Position numbers and translations under genes: made by a program
Origin: Verrucomicrobiota bacterium
Lineage (GTDB): Bacteria; Verrucomicrobiota; Verrucomicrobiia; Opitutales; Opitutaceae
Direction of reading: 5' to 3'
NCBI GenBank assembly: GCA_023446735.1
Contig: JAEXPQ010000272.1
Coordinates: 1 to 29,003, forward strand
DNA length: 29,003 nt
The notes under the pieces: model-generated
Told to the model about the DNA's origin: nothing
Databases searched by the model: none
What the model saw: the letters and a program-made list of their open reading frames with translations, nothing else
Part shown: one piece after another, positions 18,224 to 26,339 of the stretch
Layout: each line of letters opens with the position of its first letter
Numbering within the stretch: the stretch's first letter is position 1

Positions 18224-18238
18224 TGCCCATTTTGGGCA
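18224..18238. promoter_or_regulatory. Inverted repeat TGCCCA-N3-TGGGCA, candidate operator
   Basis: A perfect 6-bp inverted repeat with a TTT spacer lies between the thioesterase stop and the winged-helix regulator start, 65 bp before the ATG at 18304. The same arms with spacer CAT occur at 26237-26251 in another intergenic region. It could be an operator, possibly of the adjacent regulator, or a weak hairpin after the thioesterase gene. Confidence 0.4.
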
Positions 18239-18303
18239 CAAGGGTAATTGCCGTCCCGCCCGGGATGCGGAATCTCGGCGCCGCAGCTACCATCCCTGCC
18301 TCC

Positions 18304-18816
18304 ATGCCGCCCGCCCCCCAGCCTGCCCGCACTCCGCGCCCCCCTCCCGGCTATGACTCGAAGAAGGGCGAGATCTCGCTGGTGATGAGCCACTACTCGC
18401 TGCGGTACCTGCACTTCATCTACCGCCATTTCGCCGGCGACATCACCCTGGCGATCGTGCTCGGCGAGATCGCCCATCACAATGTCACCCGCCATTTCGC
18501 CGCCAGTACCTCCACGCGCGAAGTCCGCCGCTTGACCAAGCCCGCCCCTGCTGTCTGGTCGAACCTCGAGGGCTGCAACGCCTTCTCGCTCAGCCAAGCC
18601 ACCGGTATCCCGCGCGAGACCGTCCGGCGCAAGATCGCCTGGCTGGTCCGCAAGGGCTGGATCGCCAAATCCCCCAAAGGCGACGTCACGATCACCCCGG
18701 AGCTCTCCCGCCACTTTCTTCCGGAGCGCAACGTTGAACTCCTCCTCGGATTTTTGGACACGACCGAGATCCTCCAGGAACTGCTGGCCGAAGGCGCGCG
18801 CGAAGAAACCAAATAG
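18304..18816 (+). CDS. Winged-helix transcriptional regulator
   Basis: The 170-residue protein starts at ATG 18304 (MPPAPQ); a start at 18382 (MSHYS) is possible and would remove a Pro-rich leader. Residues about 25-75 are helical (SLRYLHFIYRHFAGDITLAIVLGEIAHHN). A winged helix-turn-helix follows (NAFSLSQATGIPRETVRRKIAWLVRKGWIAKSP), with the recognition helix near ETVRRKIAWL and a beta wing at KGDVTITPEL. The subfamily (MarR-like or GntR-like DNA-binding fold without known effector domain) is not clear. It lies 24 bp upstream of the hydrolase gene and may control the hydrolase-efflux genes that follow. Confidence 0.75.
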   Translation: MPPAPQPARTPRPPPGYDSKKGEISLVMSHYSLRYLHFIYRHFAGDITLAIVLGEIAHHNVTRHFAASTSTREVRRLTKPAPAVWSNLEGCNAFSLSQATGIPRETVRRKIAWLVRKGWIAKSPKGDVTITPELSRHFLPERNVELLLGFLDTTEILQELLAEGAREETK

Positions 18817-18840
18817 TCACCCCGCCCGCGGCGCCCTGCG

Positions 18841-20628
18841 ATGCACCTCCCTCCTACCAGAGTCGCCGCCCGCGTCCTGCCGCTCATCGCCGCGCTGCTC
18901 CCGTTTGCCGGGTGCCACACCCCGATCCACACGACACCGGTGGCCCTCGTCGCGGCCGATCAGACACCGGCGGGCCCTTTCGTCACTGCCACCGCCCCCC
19001 CGGAAACCAACCCGGCCGCCGCCGCCCGCCCCGCCGACTGGCTCGCGCTCGGCCGCGAACAGCACCACCGGGGCCTCGCCCCCCGTCAGCCCGCCGCCGC
19101 GCGTCGCGCCCACCACCTCGCCGCCGCGGTCTACGCCTGGCAGGCGTTGGCCAGCGCCCCCACCACCACCGAGCACCAGGCGGCCGGGCTCCTCTACCGC
19201 CGCGCGCTAACGCTGGCATTCGCCGCAAGTCCCACTCCAGGCACGGCGCTCGACCTCAATGCGACCGCATTCTCCTGGCCCGACACCGGAGCGGGGTGCG
19301 CCATCGTCGCAGGCGCCATGCCCGCGTCGCTGCAGACGGCACAGCGCTTCCTCCCCGCCGACGCCTTCGAGCCCCACGGTCTCTTCGAGCACACCGTCCT
19401 CCCCGGCCTGGGCGTGCCGTTGATCGCCGAATTCCCGCCCGCGCCGGCCGGCTTCACCCGCACCGCCGCCGCCAACCTCCTGGCCCGCGCCGAGGGCACA
19501 CCCGCCGACTTCGCCGCCGGCCGCGGCCGCCTCGTCCTCGATCTCCACATCCCGGCCGACCAGGAGCAGCTCGCACTTTTCGGGCGGACCGAGCCCCTCG
19601 CCTACGACCTGTCATCGCCCGCCGCCTACGCCCTCAACAACGAGCGCATCTGGAAACTCGGCCGCGCGCACTTCCTCGACTCCCGTCAACGCGTCCCCAC
19701 CGGTCTCTACCTCCACCAGCCCCACCGGCCCGGCCGCATCCCCGTGGTCCTGGTGCACGGCACGCTCAGCAGCCCGCTCACCTGGGTGCAGCTGATCAAC
19801 TCCCTGCAGGCCGATCCGCTTCTCCGCGAGCGTTTCGAGTTCTGGCTCTTCGTCTACAACTCCGGCAACCCCGTCTCCTACTCGGCGGACCTCCTCCGCT
19901 CCGCCCTCGCCGCCAAGCGCGCCGAGCTCGACCCCACCGGCTCCGATCCCGCCCTCGGCCAGCTCGTGCTCGTTGGCCACAGCCAAGGCGGACTCCTCGT
20001 GAAACTCCAGGCGGTCGCGAGCGGCGATGCGCTCTGGCGCGCCCTCTCCGACCGGCCCTACGATCCCACCCACTACCCGCCGGCGTACCGCGAGCTCATC
20101 GCGCGCAGCTTCTTCCTCGAACCCGCCCCGGGCGTGCGCCGTGTCGTCTTCATGGCCACGCCGCACCACGGCACACGGATCGCCCGCAGCTTTGTCTCCA
20201 GCCTGGCGCGACCGTTGCTCGATCTGCCCGGCGATCTCGCCCAGGCCGCGCTGAACTTCCAGCAGGACTCCGCCGTGAAACTGCCGCCCAAGCTCCGACG
20301 CCGCATCCCCAGCAGCCTCGACGGCATGTCGCCCACCAACCCCTGGCTGCTCGCCCTCGCCGACCTGCCCGTCGCCCCCGGCATCGCCGCCCACTCGATC
20401 ATCGGCATCAAGGACGACACGCCTCCACCCGGCGGCACCGACGGCGTCGTTACCTACGCCAGCGCCCACCTCGAACCGGTCGAGTCCGAACTCGTCGTGC
20501 GCGGCAAGCACGGCCTGCCCCGCAACCGCGCCGCCATCGCCGAACTCCGCCGGATCCTGCACACGCACCTCACCGCCGCCGATGCGCCCGCAACTCATTC
20601 CGCGCCGTCCCCGCATGCCGCCAACTGA
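18841..20628 (+). CDS. Lipoprotein alpha/beta hydrolase (esterase/lipase)
   Basis: The 595-residue protein starts at ATG 18841. A type II signal peptide ends in the lipobox FAGC with lipidated Cys25, so it is membrane-anchored. Residues about 55-280 form an Ala-rich helical N-terminal extension. The hydrolase domain begins near 300 (VVLVHGTLSSPLTW). The nucleophile elbow GHSQGG places Ser381; Asp534 (GGTDGVV) and His557 (GKHGLPRN) are the likely remaining triad members. MATPHHGTRIA fits lipase/PGAP1-like hydrolases. It probably cleaves an ester in the envelope; the substrate is unknown. It lies between the regulator and the RND efflux genes on the same strand. Confidence 0.85.
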   Translation: MHLPPTRVAARVLPLIAALLPFAGCHTPIHTTPVALVAADQTPAGPFVTATAPPETNPAAAARPADWLALGREQHHRGLAPRQPAAARRAHHLAAAVYAWQALASAPTTTEHQAAGLLYRRALTLAFAASPTPGTALDLNATAFSWPDTGAGCAIVAGAMPASLQTAQRFLPADAFEPHGLFEHTVLPGLGVPLIAEFPPAPAGFTRTAAANLLARAEGTPADFAAGRGRLVLDLHIPADQEQLALFGRTEPLAYDLSSPAAYALNNERIWKLGRAHFLDSRQRVPTGLYLHQPHRPGRIPVVLVHGTLSSPLTWVQLINSLQADPLLRERFEFWLFVYNSGNPVSYSADLLRSALAAKRAELDPTGSDPALGQLVLVGHSQGGLLVKLQAVASGDALWRALSDRPYDPTHYPPAYRELIARSFFLEPAPGVRRVVFMATPHHGTRIARSFVSSLARPLLDLPGDLAQAALNFQQDSAVKLPPKLRRRIPSSLDGMSPTNPWLLALADLPVAPGIAAHSIIGIKDDTPPPGGTDGVVTYASAHLEPVESELVVRGKHGLPRNRAAIAELRRILHTHLTAADAPATHSAPSPHAAN

Positions 20629-20729
20629 ACTCCGCACCGACAGCTCGCCCTGTGTTGCCCGTTCCATCACTTCCGCCATCCTCTCGCCATTCCCCGGACA
20701 CCAACCGCTACCCTCCGCCGCCCATTCCC

Positions 20730-21851
20730 ATGAAGACTAGCCCGCTGTTCGCCGCGTCGCTCTGCGCCGCTCTCGCCCTCGTCGGCTGCAAGGCCAAACA
20801 GGCCGCGCCCGCCCAAATCCCGTCGATGCCCGTCAAGGTCGTCACCATCGCCGCCGCCGACACCGTCGTCTACACCGAGTTTGTCGGCCAGACCTCCGCC
20901 GACCAGACCGTCGCCATCACCGCCCGCGTCGAGGGCACGCTCGCCTCGATCGACTTCAAGGACGGCGCCCGCGTGAAGCAGGGCGACCTCCTCTTCACCC
21001 TCGACGACAAGCCCCTCCAAGCCGCCGTCGCGCAGGCGCGCGGCGCCGTCGCCCAGGCTCAGGTTGCCAGCGAGACCGCCCAGCGCGACCTCGAGCGCCT
21101 CCGCGCCATCTTCAATACCGGCGGCGTATCCGCCCAGGACCTCGACGCCGCCTCGCTCAAGGCCGCCTCCACGGCCGCCAACTTCGTCTCCGCCAAGGCC
21201 GCCCTTGAGACCGCCGAGCTCCAGCTCGGCTACACCCGCATCAGCGCCCCCATCGACGGCCAGATCAGCAACAGCGCCGTGAGCGTCGGCAACCTTGTCG
21301 GCCGCGGCCAGAACACGCTCCTCACCAACATCGTCGACTCCGACCCCATCCACGTGCGCTTCAGCGTCGACGAGCGTTTCTACCTCGAGACCGTCAAGAA
21401 GACCCACCCGAAGGACGCGCCCAAGGGCATCTTCGAACTCCTCCTCGCCGACGGCACCGCCCACCCGCACAAGGGCGACCTCGTCTTCGTCGACAACCAG
21501 GTCGATCCCAAGACCGGCACGCTCATGGTCGAGGTCGCGTTCCCGAATCCCGACTACACCCTCCGCCCCGGTCTCTTCGGCCGGGTCAAGTTCCCGCGCC
21601 AGGTTGTGAAGGACGCCATCGTCGTCCCGCAGCGCGCGGTGCAGGAGCTGCAGGGCACCTACTCGGTCATCGTCGTCACCGCCGAGAACAAGGCCGAGTT
21701 CCGTCCGGTGAAGGTCGGCGCCCGCCACGGCTCCGGCTGGCTGATCGCCGCAGGTCTCCAGCCCGGCGAGAAGATCGTCGTCGAGGGCGTGCAGAAGCTC
21801 CGCCCCGGCGCCCCCGTCATGATCCTGCCCGACGCTGCCCCGGCCAAGTAA
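20730..21851 (+). CDS. RND efflux membrane fusion protein (AcrA/MexA type)
   Basis: The 373-residue protein starts at ATG 20730. The signal peptide ends in the lipobox LVGC (Cys20), giving a lipid-anchored periplasmic adaptor. It has the standard order of the family: beta-barrel and lipoyl halves (ITARVEGTLASIDFKDGARVKQGDLLFTLD), an alpha-helical hairpin (residues about 95-155), the second lipoyl half (TRISAPIDGQISNSAVSVGNLV), a beta-barrel and a membrane-proximal domain ending VEGVQKLRPGAPV. It links the inner-membrane pump encoded 39 bp downstream to an outer-membrane channel. No Shine-Dalgarno is visible. Confidence 0.95.
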   Translation: MKTSPLFAASLCAALALVGCKAKQAAPAQIPSMPVKVVTIAAADTVVYTEFVGQTSADQTVAITARVEGTLASIDFKDGARVKQGDLLFTLDDKPLQAAVAQARGAVAQAQVASETAQRDLERLRAIFNTGGVSAQDLDAASLKAASTAANFVSAKAALETAELQLGYTRISAPIDGQISNSAVSVGNLVGRGQNTLLTNIVDSDPIHVRFSVDERFYLETVKKTHPKDAPKGIFELLLADGTAHPHKGDLVFVDNQVDPKTGTLMVEVAFPNPDYTLRPGLFGRVKFPRQVVKDAIVVPQRAVQELQGTYSVIVVTAENKAEFRPVKVGARHGSGWLIAAGLQPGEKIVVEGVQKLRPGAPVMILPDAAPAK

Positions 21852-21890
21852 CCAGCCCCGCCACCACAACCTCCAACCCGGGTTCCTCCC

Positions 21891-24800
21891 ATGGCCCAAT
21901 TCTTCATCCGCCGGCCCATCGTGGCGATGGTGATCTCCATCCTCATCGTCCTCGTCGGCACCGCGTCGATGCTCAACCTCCCGGTCGAGCAGTACCCGCA
22001 GCTCGCCCCGCCTAACATCCAGGTTTCCGCGACCTACCCCGGTGCCAACGCCGAGGTCGTCGAGCAGGCCGTCGCCACCGCCATCGAGCAGCAGATCAAC
22101 GGCGTCGACAACATGCTCTACATGAAGTCGCTGAACTCCAGCGACGGCCGCCTGTCGTTGAACGTCACCTTCGACGTCGGCACCGACCTCGACACCGCCA
22201 ACACCCTCACGCAGAACCGCGTCGCCCAGGCTCAGTCCCGCCTGCCGCAGGAGGTCGTCGCCCAGGGCCTCACGACCAAAAAGGTCAACCCGTCGATCCT
22301 CATGGTCGTCTCCGTGTATTCGCCCACCGGAGCCTACGACGACCTCTTCCTGAACAACTTCGCCGTGCTCAACGTGAAAGACGCCCTCCTGCGCGTGCCC
22401 GGCATCTCCCAGGTCGACCTCGCCGGCGGCGCCGAGTACGGCATGCGCATCTGGTTCAAGCCCGACGAGCTCACCAAGCTCAAGATGACGCCCACTGACA
22501 TCATGGGCGCCCTCCGGGAGCAGAACATCCAGGCCCCCGCCGGCCAGGTCGGCGCCGCGCCCTCCGGCCCGGATCAGGAGTACACCTACACCGTCCGTGC
22601 CCCGGGCCGCCCCGCCACGCCCGAGGAGTTCGGTGAGATCGTCGTCCGCTCCACCGCCGACGGCCGCATCGTGCGCCTCAAGGACGTCGCCCGCGTGGAG
22701 CTGGGAGGCGAGTTCTACAAGTCGTTCGGCACGCTCCTGGGCAAACCCGCCGCCGTCGTGCTGCTCTACATGCTGCCCGGCGCCAACCAGGTCCAGACCG
22801 CCGAGGGCGTGTACAAGGCGCTCGCCGAGCTCAGGACGCAGTTCCCCGCCGGCGTCGACTACAAGATCACCTATGACACCACCCCCGCCGTCACCGCCTC
22901 CATCGAGGGCATCGTGCACACGCTGCTCGAGGCGGTCGTGCTCGTCGTGTTCGTCGTCTTCCTCTTCCTGCAGAACTGGCGCGCCACCCTCATCCCGCTG
23001 CTCACCGTGCCGGTCTCGTTGCTGGGCACATTCGCGCTCTTCCCGCTGCTGGGCTACTCGATCAACACGCTCTCGCTCTTCGGCATGGTGCTCGCCATCG
23101 GCATCGTCGTCGACGACGCCATCGTCGTCGTGGAGGCCGTGATGCACCACATCGAGCACGGCAAGAGCCCACGCGAGGCCACCATCCAGGCGATGAAGGA
23201 GGTCTCCGGACCGGTCATCGGCATCGCGATGATCCTCTCCGCGGTGTTCATCCCGGTCGCGTTCCTCGGCGGCCTCACCGGCCGGCTCTATCAGCAGTTC
23301 GCGATGACGATCGCCATCGCGGTGGTTATCTCCGCCTTCAACGCCCTCACGCTCAGCCCCGCGCTCTCCGCGCTGCTGCTCAAGGCGCCGTCGCAGAAGA
23401 AGAGCCTGCTGCGCCGCGGCTTCGATCTGTTCAACGTGGGCTTCGACTGGACGACCAACAAGTACGTCGCCCTCGCCGGTACCCTCGCCCGCCGCGCCGC
23501 GCTCAGCCTCGTGCTCATCCTCGTCGTCGGCCTCGGAGCGGGCGGCTTCGCCAAGCTCATCCCCGGCGGCTTCGTGCCCGACGAGGACCAGGGCATCATG
23601 CTCCTCAACGTCCAGCTCCCGAAGGCCGCGTCACTCGAGCGTACCCGTGAAGTCTGCACGAAGATCGACGCCATCCTCGCCCGCACGCCCGGCATCGAGT
23701 CCTACAGCAGCATCGGCGGCATGTCGTTCCTCACCGGCGTGTTCGGCTCCAACTCCGCCTCGTATTTCATGCGCCTCAAGCCCTGGGGCGAGCGCAAGAC
23801 GCCGGAGCTGTCCATCGCCGGCATCTCCGCCGCGCTCAACCGCCAGCTCTTCGCCCTGCCCGAGGCGATCGCCTTCCCGATCAACCCGCCGCCGCTACCG
23901 GGCTTCGGCGCCGCCGGCGGCTTCTCGTTCCTGCTCCAGGACCGCAGCGGCTCCCTCACCACCGAGGAGCTCGGCCGCGCCGCGCAGCAGTTCATGCGCG
24001 CCGCCCAGCAGCGTCCCGAGATCGGCTCCCTCTTCACCGCCTACGACGCCACCGTCCCGCAGGTCGACCTCTCCGTCGACCGCGAGAAGGCGCGCACCCT
24101 CGGCGTGCCAATCAACGACATCTTCGTCACCCTCCAGAGCGCGCTCGGCGGCGCCTACGTGAACGACTTCAACCGCTTCGGCCGCCTCTACCGCGTGTTC
24201 GTGCAGGCCGAGGCCGAGGCGCGCCGCGCCCCCGAGGACATCGGCAAGTTCTACGTGCGCAGCACCAGCACCGGCGAGATGCTCCCGCTGGCCACGCTCG
24301 TCACCATCAAGCCCACCGCCGGCGCCGAGGCCACCACGCGCTACAACCTCTTCCGCTCGGTCGAGATTTCCGGCGCCGCCAAGCCCGGCTTCAGCTCCGC
24401 GCAAGCGATGGCCGCCCTCGAGGAGGTCGCCGCCAAGGAACTCCCGCCCGAGATGGGTCACACGTTCACCGGCCTCTCCTACCAGGAGAAGATCGCCCCC
24501 AACCCCGTGCCGACGTTCGTCCTCGCCGTCGTCTTCGTCTTCCTGCTGCTCGCCGCCATGTACGAGAGCTGGACGCTGCCCTGGAGTGTGCTGCTCGGCA
24601 CCCCGCTCGTCGCCCTCGGCGCGCTCTTCGGCGTGTGGTTGCGCGGCATGGACAACAACGTCTTCGTGCAGGTCGGCCTGGTGATGCTCATCGGCCTGGC
24701 CGCCAAGAACGCCATCCTCATCGTCGAATTCGCGAAGATGAAGAAGGAGGAGGGCCGCCCGCTCATCGACGCCGCCCTCGAGGGCGCCAAGCTCCGCTTC

Positions 24801-25046
24801 CGCCCGATCCTCATGACGGCCTTCGCCTTCATCCTCGGCGTCGTGCCGCTCATGCTCGCCTCGGGCTCCGGCGCGAACTCGCGCCAGGTGATGGGCACTG
24901 CGGTGTTCTGGGGCATGCTCATCGCGACCCTGCTCGGCGTCTTCATCATCCCCGCGCTCTTCGTCATCGTCGAGCGCATGGCCGGCAAGGACAAGCCCGC
25001 GCCCGCCGCCGCCCCCACGGAGGAAACGCCCCCCGCCGCGCACTGA
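21891..25046 (+). CDS. RND multidrug efflux pump, HAE1 family (AcrB/MexB type)
   Basis: The 1051-residue inner-membrane protein starts at ATG 21891 (MAQFFIRRPIVAMV) and has full family length. It has 12 predicted membrane helices in two halves and two large periplasmic loops. The proton-relay Asp pair lies in GIVVDDAIVVVE, and the second-half Lys in GLAAKNAILIVEFAK. FVPDEDQG and GGAEYGMRIW are typical porter-domain segments. It exports hydrophobic or amphipathic compounds using the proton gradient, with the adaptor encoded just upstream. No TolC-type channel gene follows, so the channel must be encoded elsewhere. The C-terminal tail is short and Ala/Pro-rich. Confidence 0.96.
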   Translation: MAQFFIRRPIVAMVISILIVLVGTASMLNLPVEQYPQLAPPNIQVSATYPGANAEVVEQAVATAIEQQINGVDNMLYMKSLNSSDGRLSLNVTFDVGTDLDTANTLTQNRVAQAQSRLPQEVVAQGLTTKKVNPSILMVVSVYSPTGAYDDLFLNNFAVLNVKDALLRVPGISQVDLAGGAEYGMRIWFKPDELTKLKMTPTDIMGALREQNIQAPAGQVGAAPSGPDQEYTYTVRAPGRPATPEEFGEIVVRSTADGRIVRLKDVARVELGGEFYKSFGTLLGKPAAVVLLYMLPGANQVQTAEGVYKALAELRTQFPAGVDYKITYDTTPAVTASIEGIVHTLLEAVVLVVFVVFLFLQNWRATLIPLLTVPVSLLGTFALFPLLGYSINTLSLFGMVLAIGIVVDDAIVVVEAVMHHIEHGKSPREATIQAMKEVSGPVIGIAMILSAVFIPVAFLGGLTGRLYQQFAMTIAIAVVISAFNALTLSPALSALLLKAPSQKKSLLRRGFDLFNVGFDWTTNKYVALAGTLARRAALSLVLILVVGLGAGGFAKLIPGGFVPDEDQGIMLLNVQLPKAASLERTREVCTKIDAILARTPGIESYSSIGGMSFLTGVFGSNSASYFMRLKPWGERKTPELSIAGISAALNRQLFALPEAIAFPINPPPLPGFGAAGGFSFLLQDRSGSLTTEELGRAAQQFMRAAQQRPEIGSLFTAYDATVPQVDLSVDREKARTLGVPINDIFVTLQSALGGAYVNDFNRFGRLYRVFVQAEAEARRAPEDIGKFYVRSTSTGEMLPLATLVTIKPTAGAEATTRYNLFRSVEISGAAKPGFSSAQAMAALEEVAAKELPPEMGHTFTGLSYQEKIAPNPVPTFVLAVVFVFLLLAAMYESWTLPWSVLLGTPLVALGALFGVWLRGMDNNVFVQVGLVMLIGLAAKNAILIVEFAKMKKEEGRPLIDAALEGAKLRFRPILMTAFAFILGVVPLMLASGSGANSRQVMGTAVFWGMLIATLLGVFIIPALFVIVERMAGKDKPAPAAAPTEETPPAAH

Positions 25047-25075
25047 GTCGGGACCGTTTTCCGCGCATGCCGGGG

Positions 25076-25090
25076 CGGACATCGTGTCCG
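25076..25090 (+). terminator. Weak hairpin after the efflux pump gene
   Basis: CGGACA-TCG-TGTCCG forms a 6-bp stem with a 3-nt loop, 30 bp after the pump stop codon. It has no T-run, so termination here is only a possibility. Confidence 0.3.
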
Positions 25091-25225
25091 TTCCGGTTCG
25101 AGTCCAGGCGGCGCAGCGGCGATCGCCACCCCGACGGCGCTCCGGTTCACAGCAAGGAGCGCTGCCGCAAGATCTCGGAATGGCCCAACGCACCAGCGGC
25201 ACCCGCCGCCGAAGACGCAGAACGA

Positions 25226-25241
25226 TGTCGCGATCGCGACA
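25226..25241. repeat. Perfect 16-bp palindrome
   Basis: TGTCGCGATCGCGACA is a perfect palindrome in noncoding sequence. It may be a dimeric protein-binding site, or a 6-bp stem with a GATC loop acting bidirectionally between convergent genes. Confidence 0.4.
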
Positions 25242-25383
25242 CGTCTCCGCGTCCTTCTCCCGGGCCGCGATCGCCGTTTGGGCTATCCCACCGGGTTCGG
25301 AGGCCGCGCTCCAAGCGGCACCGTGAACCGCGCCGGCGCCACGAGGGATGGAGCCCCACGCAACTCGATCCACGACGCGAGGC

Positions 25384-25743
25384 TCACGACCGGGGCGCCA
25401 CCCGGATGCCCTTCTCCGCGGCGATCGCCTCGAGGTCCTTGAGTTCGATCTCGGTCAGGGCGCCCTGGGCGCGCGCGCCGTCCTTCTGCACCGCCCAGTA
25501 GCCGACGTGCGCAGACGGCGAAAACACGAAACACGAGCCGCCGCCCGCCCGCCCGAGCACCAACGGCCCCGCCGGGGGCGTGCGCAGCCACGGCCGCCAG
25601 CCGAACTCGTCGTTGGCCCACACTTCGGCGCGGCTGCCGAGCAACTCCAGGAACCGTGCTTCGGCGGCCGCGGTCTCGCAGGTCTCCATCGAATCACGCG
25701 CGTGCTGGCCACGCGGCAACTCCTCGGAAAGCGGTGAGTTCAT
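25384..25743 (-). CDS. Hypothetical protein
   Basis: The 119-residue protein starts at ATG 25743 (MNSPLSEE), preceded by GAAAGGCTCCCG, one of the few Shine-Dalgarno-like sites here. It has no signal peptide or membrane segment. A helical N-terminal half (ETCETAAAEARFLELLGSRAEVWANDEFGW) is followed by a Gly-rich strand region (GGGSCFVFSPSAHVGYWAVQ) and a C-terminal helix (EIELKDLEAIAAEKGI). I do not recognise the family. It lies 17 nt after the DUF2541-like gene, so the two are probably one operon. Confidence 0.68.
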   Translation of the reverse strand: MNSPLSEELPRGQHARDSMETCETAAAEARFLELLGSRAEVWANDEFGWRPWLRTPPAGPLVLGRAGGGSCFVFSPSAHVGYWAVQKDGARAQGALTEIELKDLEAIAAEKGIRVAPRS

Positions 25744-25760
25744 CGGGAGCCTTTCGACGG

Positions 25761-26174
25761 TTATCGTTTCTTTCCCCACACCACGACCTTTGCAGTGCCC
25801 TTCCCGATCGTGCGGTAGCGGAACACGATCTTGCGGATCACGCGCGCATCGCCGGGCAAGTCGATCACCCGCGAGCGGTCGCCGGCGCGGATGACCGAGC
25901 GCACCGGCACGTCCATCGTCGAGCCGTTGAGGAAGTGGATCGTCACGTCCTCAAAGTTCACGGTCGCTTGCCGTACCTCGATCACGATCGCGCGCATGAA
26001 GCCCTCGCTACCGCAGCGGATCTCGTCGCGGTCGAAGCCGCGGTTCACCGATTTCGATCCGAGCTTGTCCCAGCCACGATGCCATGCTGCCTCCGCGGGC
26101 GTCGTCGCGAATCCAAAGCCACCGAGCAGCAGCAACAACCAAAGACCGGGAAAGGAAAGGGAAGCAGGTTTCAT
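25761..26174 (-). CDS. Secreted DUF2541-like protein
   Basis: The 137-residue protein starts at ATG 26174 (MKPASLSFPG); longer readings add an unlikely Arg-rich leader. The signal peptide (LWLLLLLGGFGFATTPAEAA) has an AEA-type cleavage site. The mature part has WDKLGSKSVNRGFDRDEI, FEDVTIHFLNGS, RSRVIDLPGDARVIRKIVFRYRT and a final VVWGKK strand. This pattern resembles small periplasmic DUF2541 proteins, whose function is unknown. It is the first gene of a likely two-gene operon and is divergent from the DUF481-like gene. Confidence 0.78.
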   Translation of the reverse strand: MKPASLSFPGLWLLLLLGGFGFATTPAEAAWHRGWDKLGSKSVNRGFDRDEIRCGSEGFMRAIVIEVRQATVNFEDVTIHFLNGSTMDVPVRSVIRAGDRSRVIDLPGDARVIRKIVFRYRTIGKGTAKVVVWGKKR

Positions 26175-26235
26175 GGGTGGAAGAGGTGTGAGCGGTCGCA
26201 CTGAAGCCGGAAGGCGCCCCTCGTCCAGACCGGCT

Positions 26236-26252
26236 GTGCCCACATTGGGCAC
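26236..26252. promoter_or_regulatory. Inverted repeat GTGCCCA-N3-TGGGCAC, candidate operator
   Basis: A perfect 7-bp inverted repeat with spacer CAT lies in the 165-bp region between the divergent genes at 26174 and 26340. It shares its core arms and 3-nt spacing with 18224-18238, which points to a common DNA-binding protein. Confidence 0.45.
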
Positions 26253-26339
26253 CCCTGCGTCCGTTGAACAGCAGCGCTCCGCAACCGTGCCTCGCCTCTC
26301 CGCTTTCCTCCGGCCCACGCCCTGTCTATCCCCTCCGCC

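Larger units (their letters stand above)
25047..25383. other. Gene-poor region between convergent genes
   Basis: No reading frame here has protein-like composition or a start context. It holds a small hairpin (25076-25090) and a 16-bp palindrome (25226-25241), listed separately. Short frames in it are Arg/Pro-rich, as expected from high-GC noncoding sequence. Confidence 0.6.

Noticed and set aside
18234..18252. Sigma-54 promoter upstream of the winged-helix gene (GGGCAC ... TTGC)
   Set aside because: The spacing between elements is 8 nt instead of 5 and the -24 element is imperfect.
20667..23159. Long minus-strand open frame opposite the RND efflux genes
   Set aside because: It is Gly/Asp/Val-rich antisense of a well-recognised efflux pump and adaptor, with no independent motif or start signal.
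25084..25326. Small 80-codon open frame in the gap after the efflux pump
   Set aside because: It is Arg/Ser/Ala-rich with no start context and no recognisable domain, as expected for noncoding high-GC DNA.
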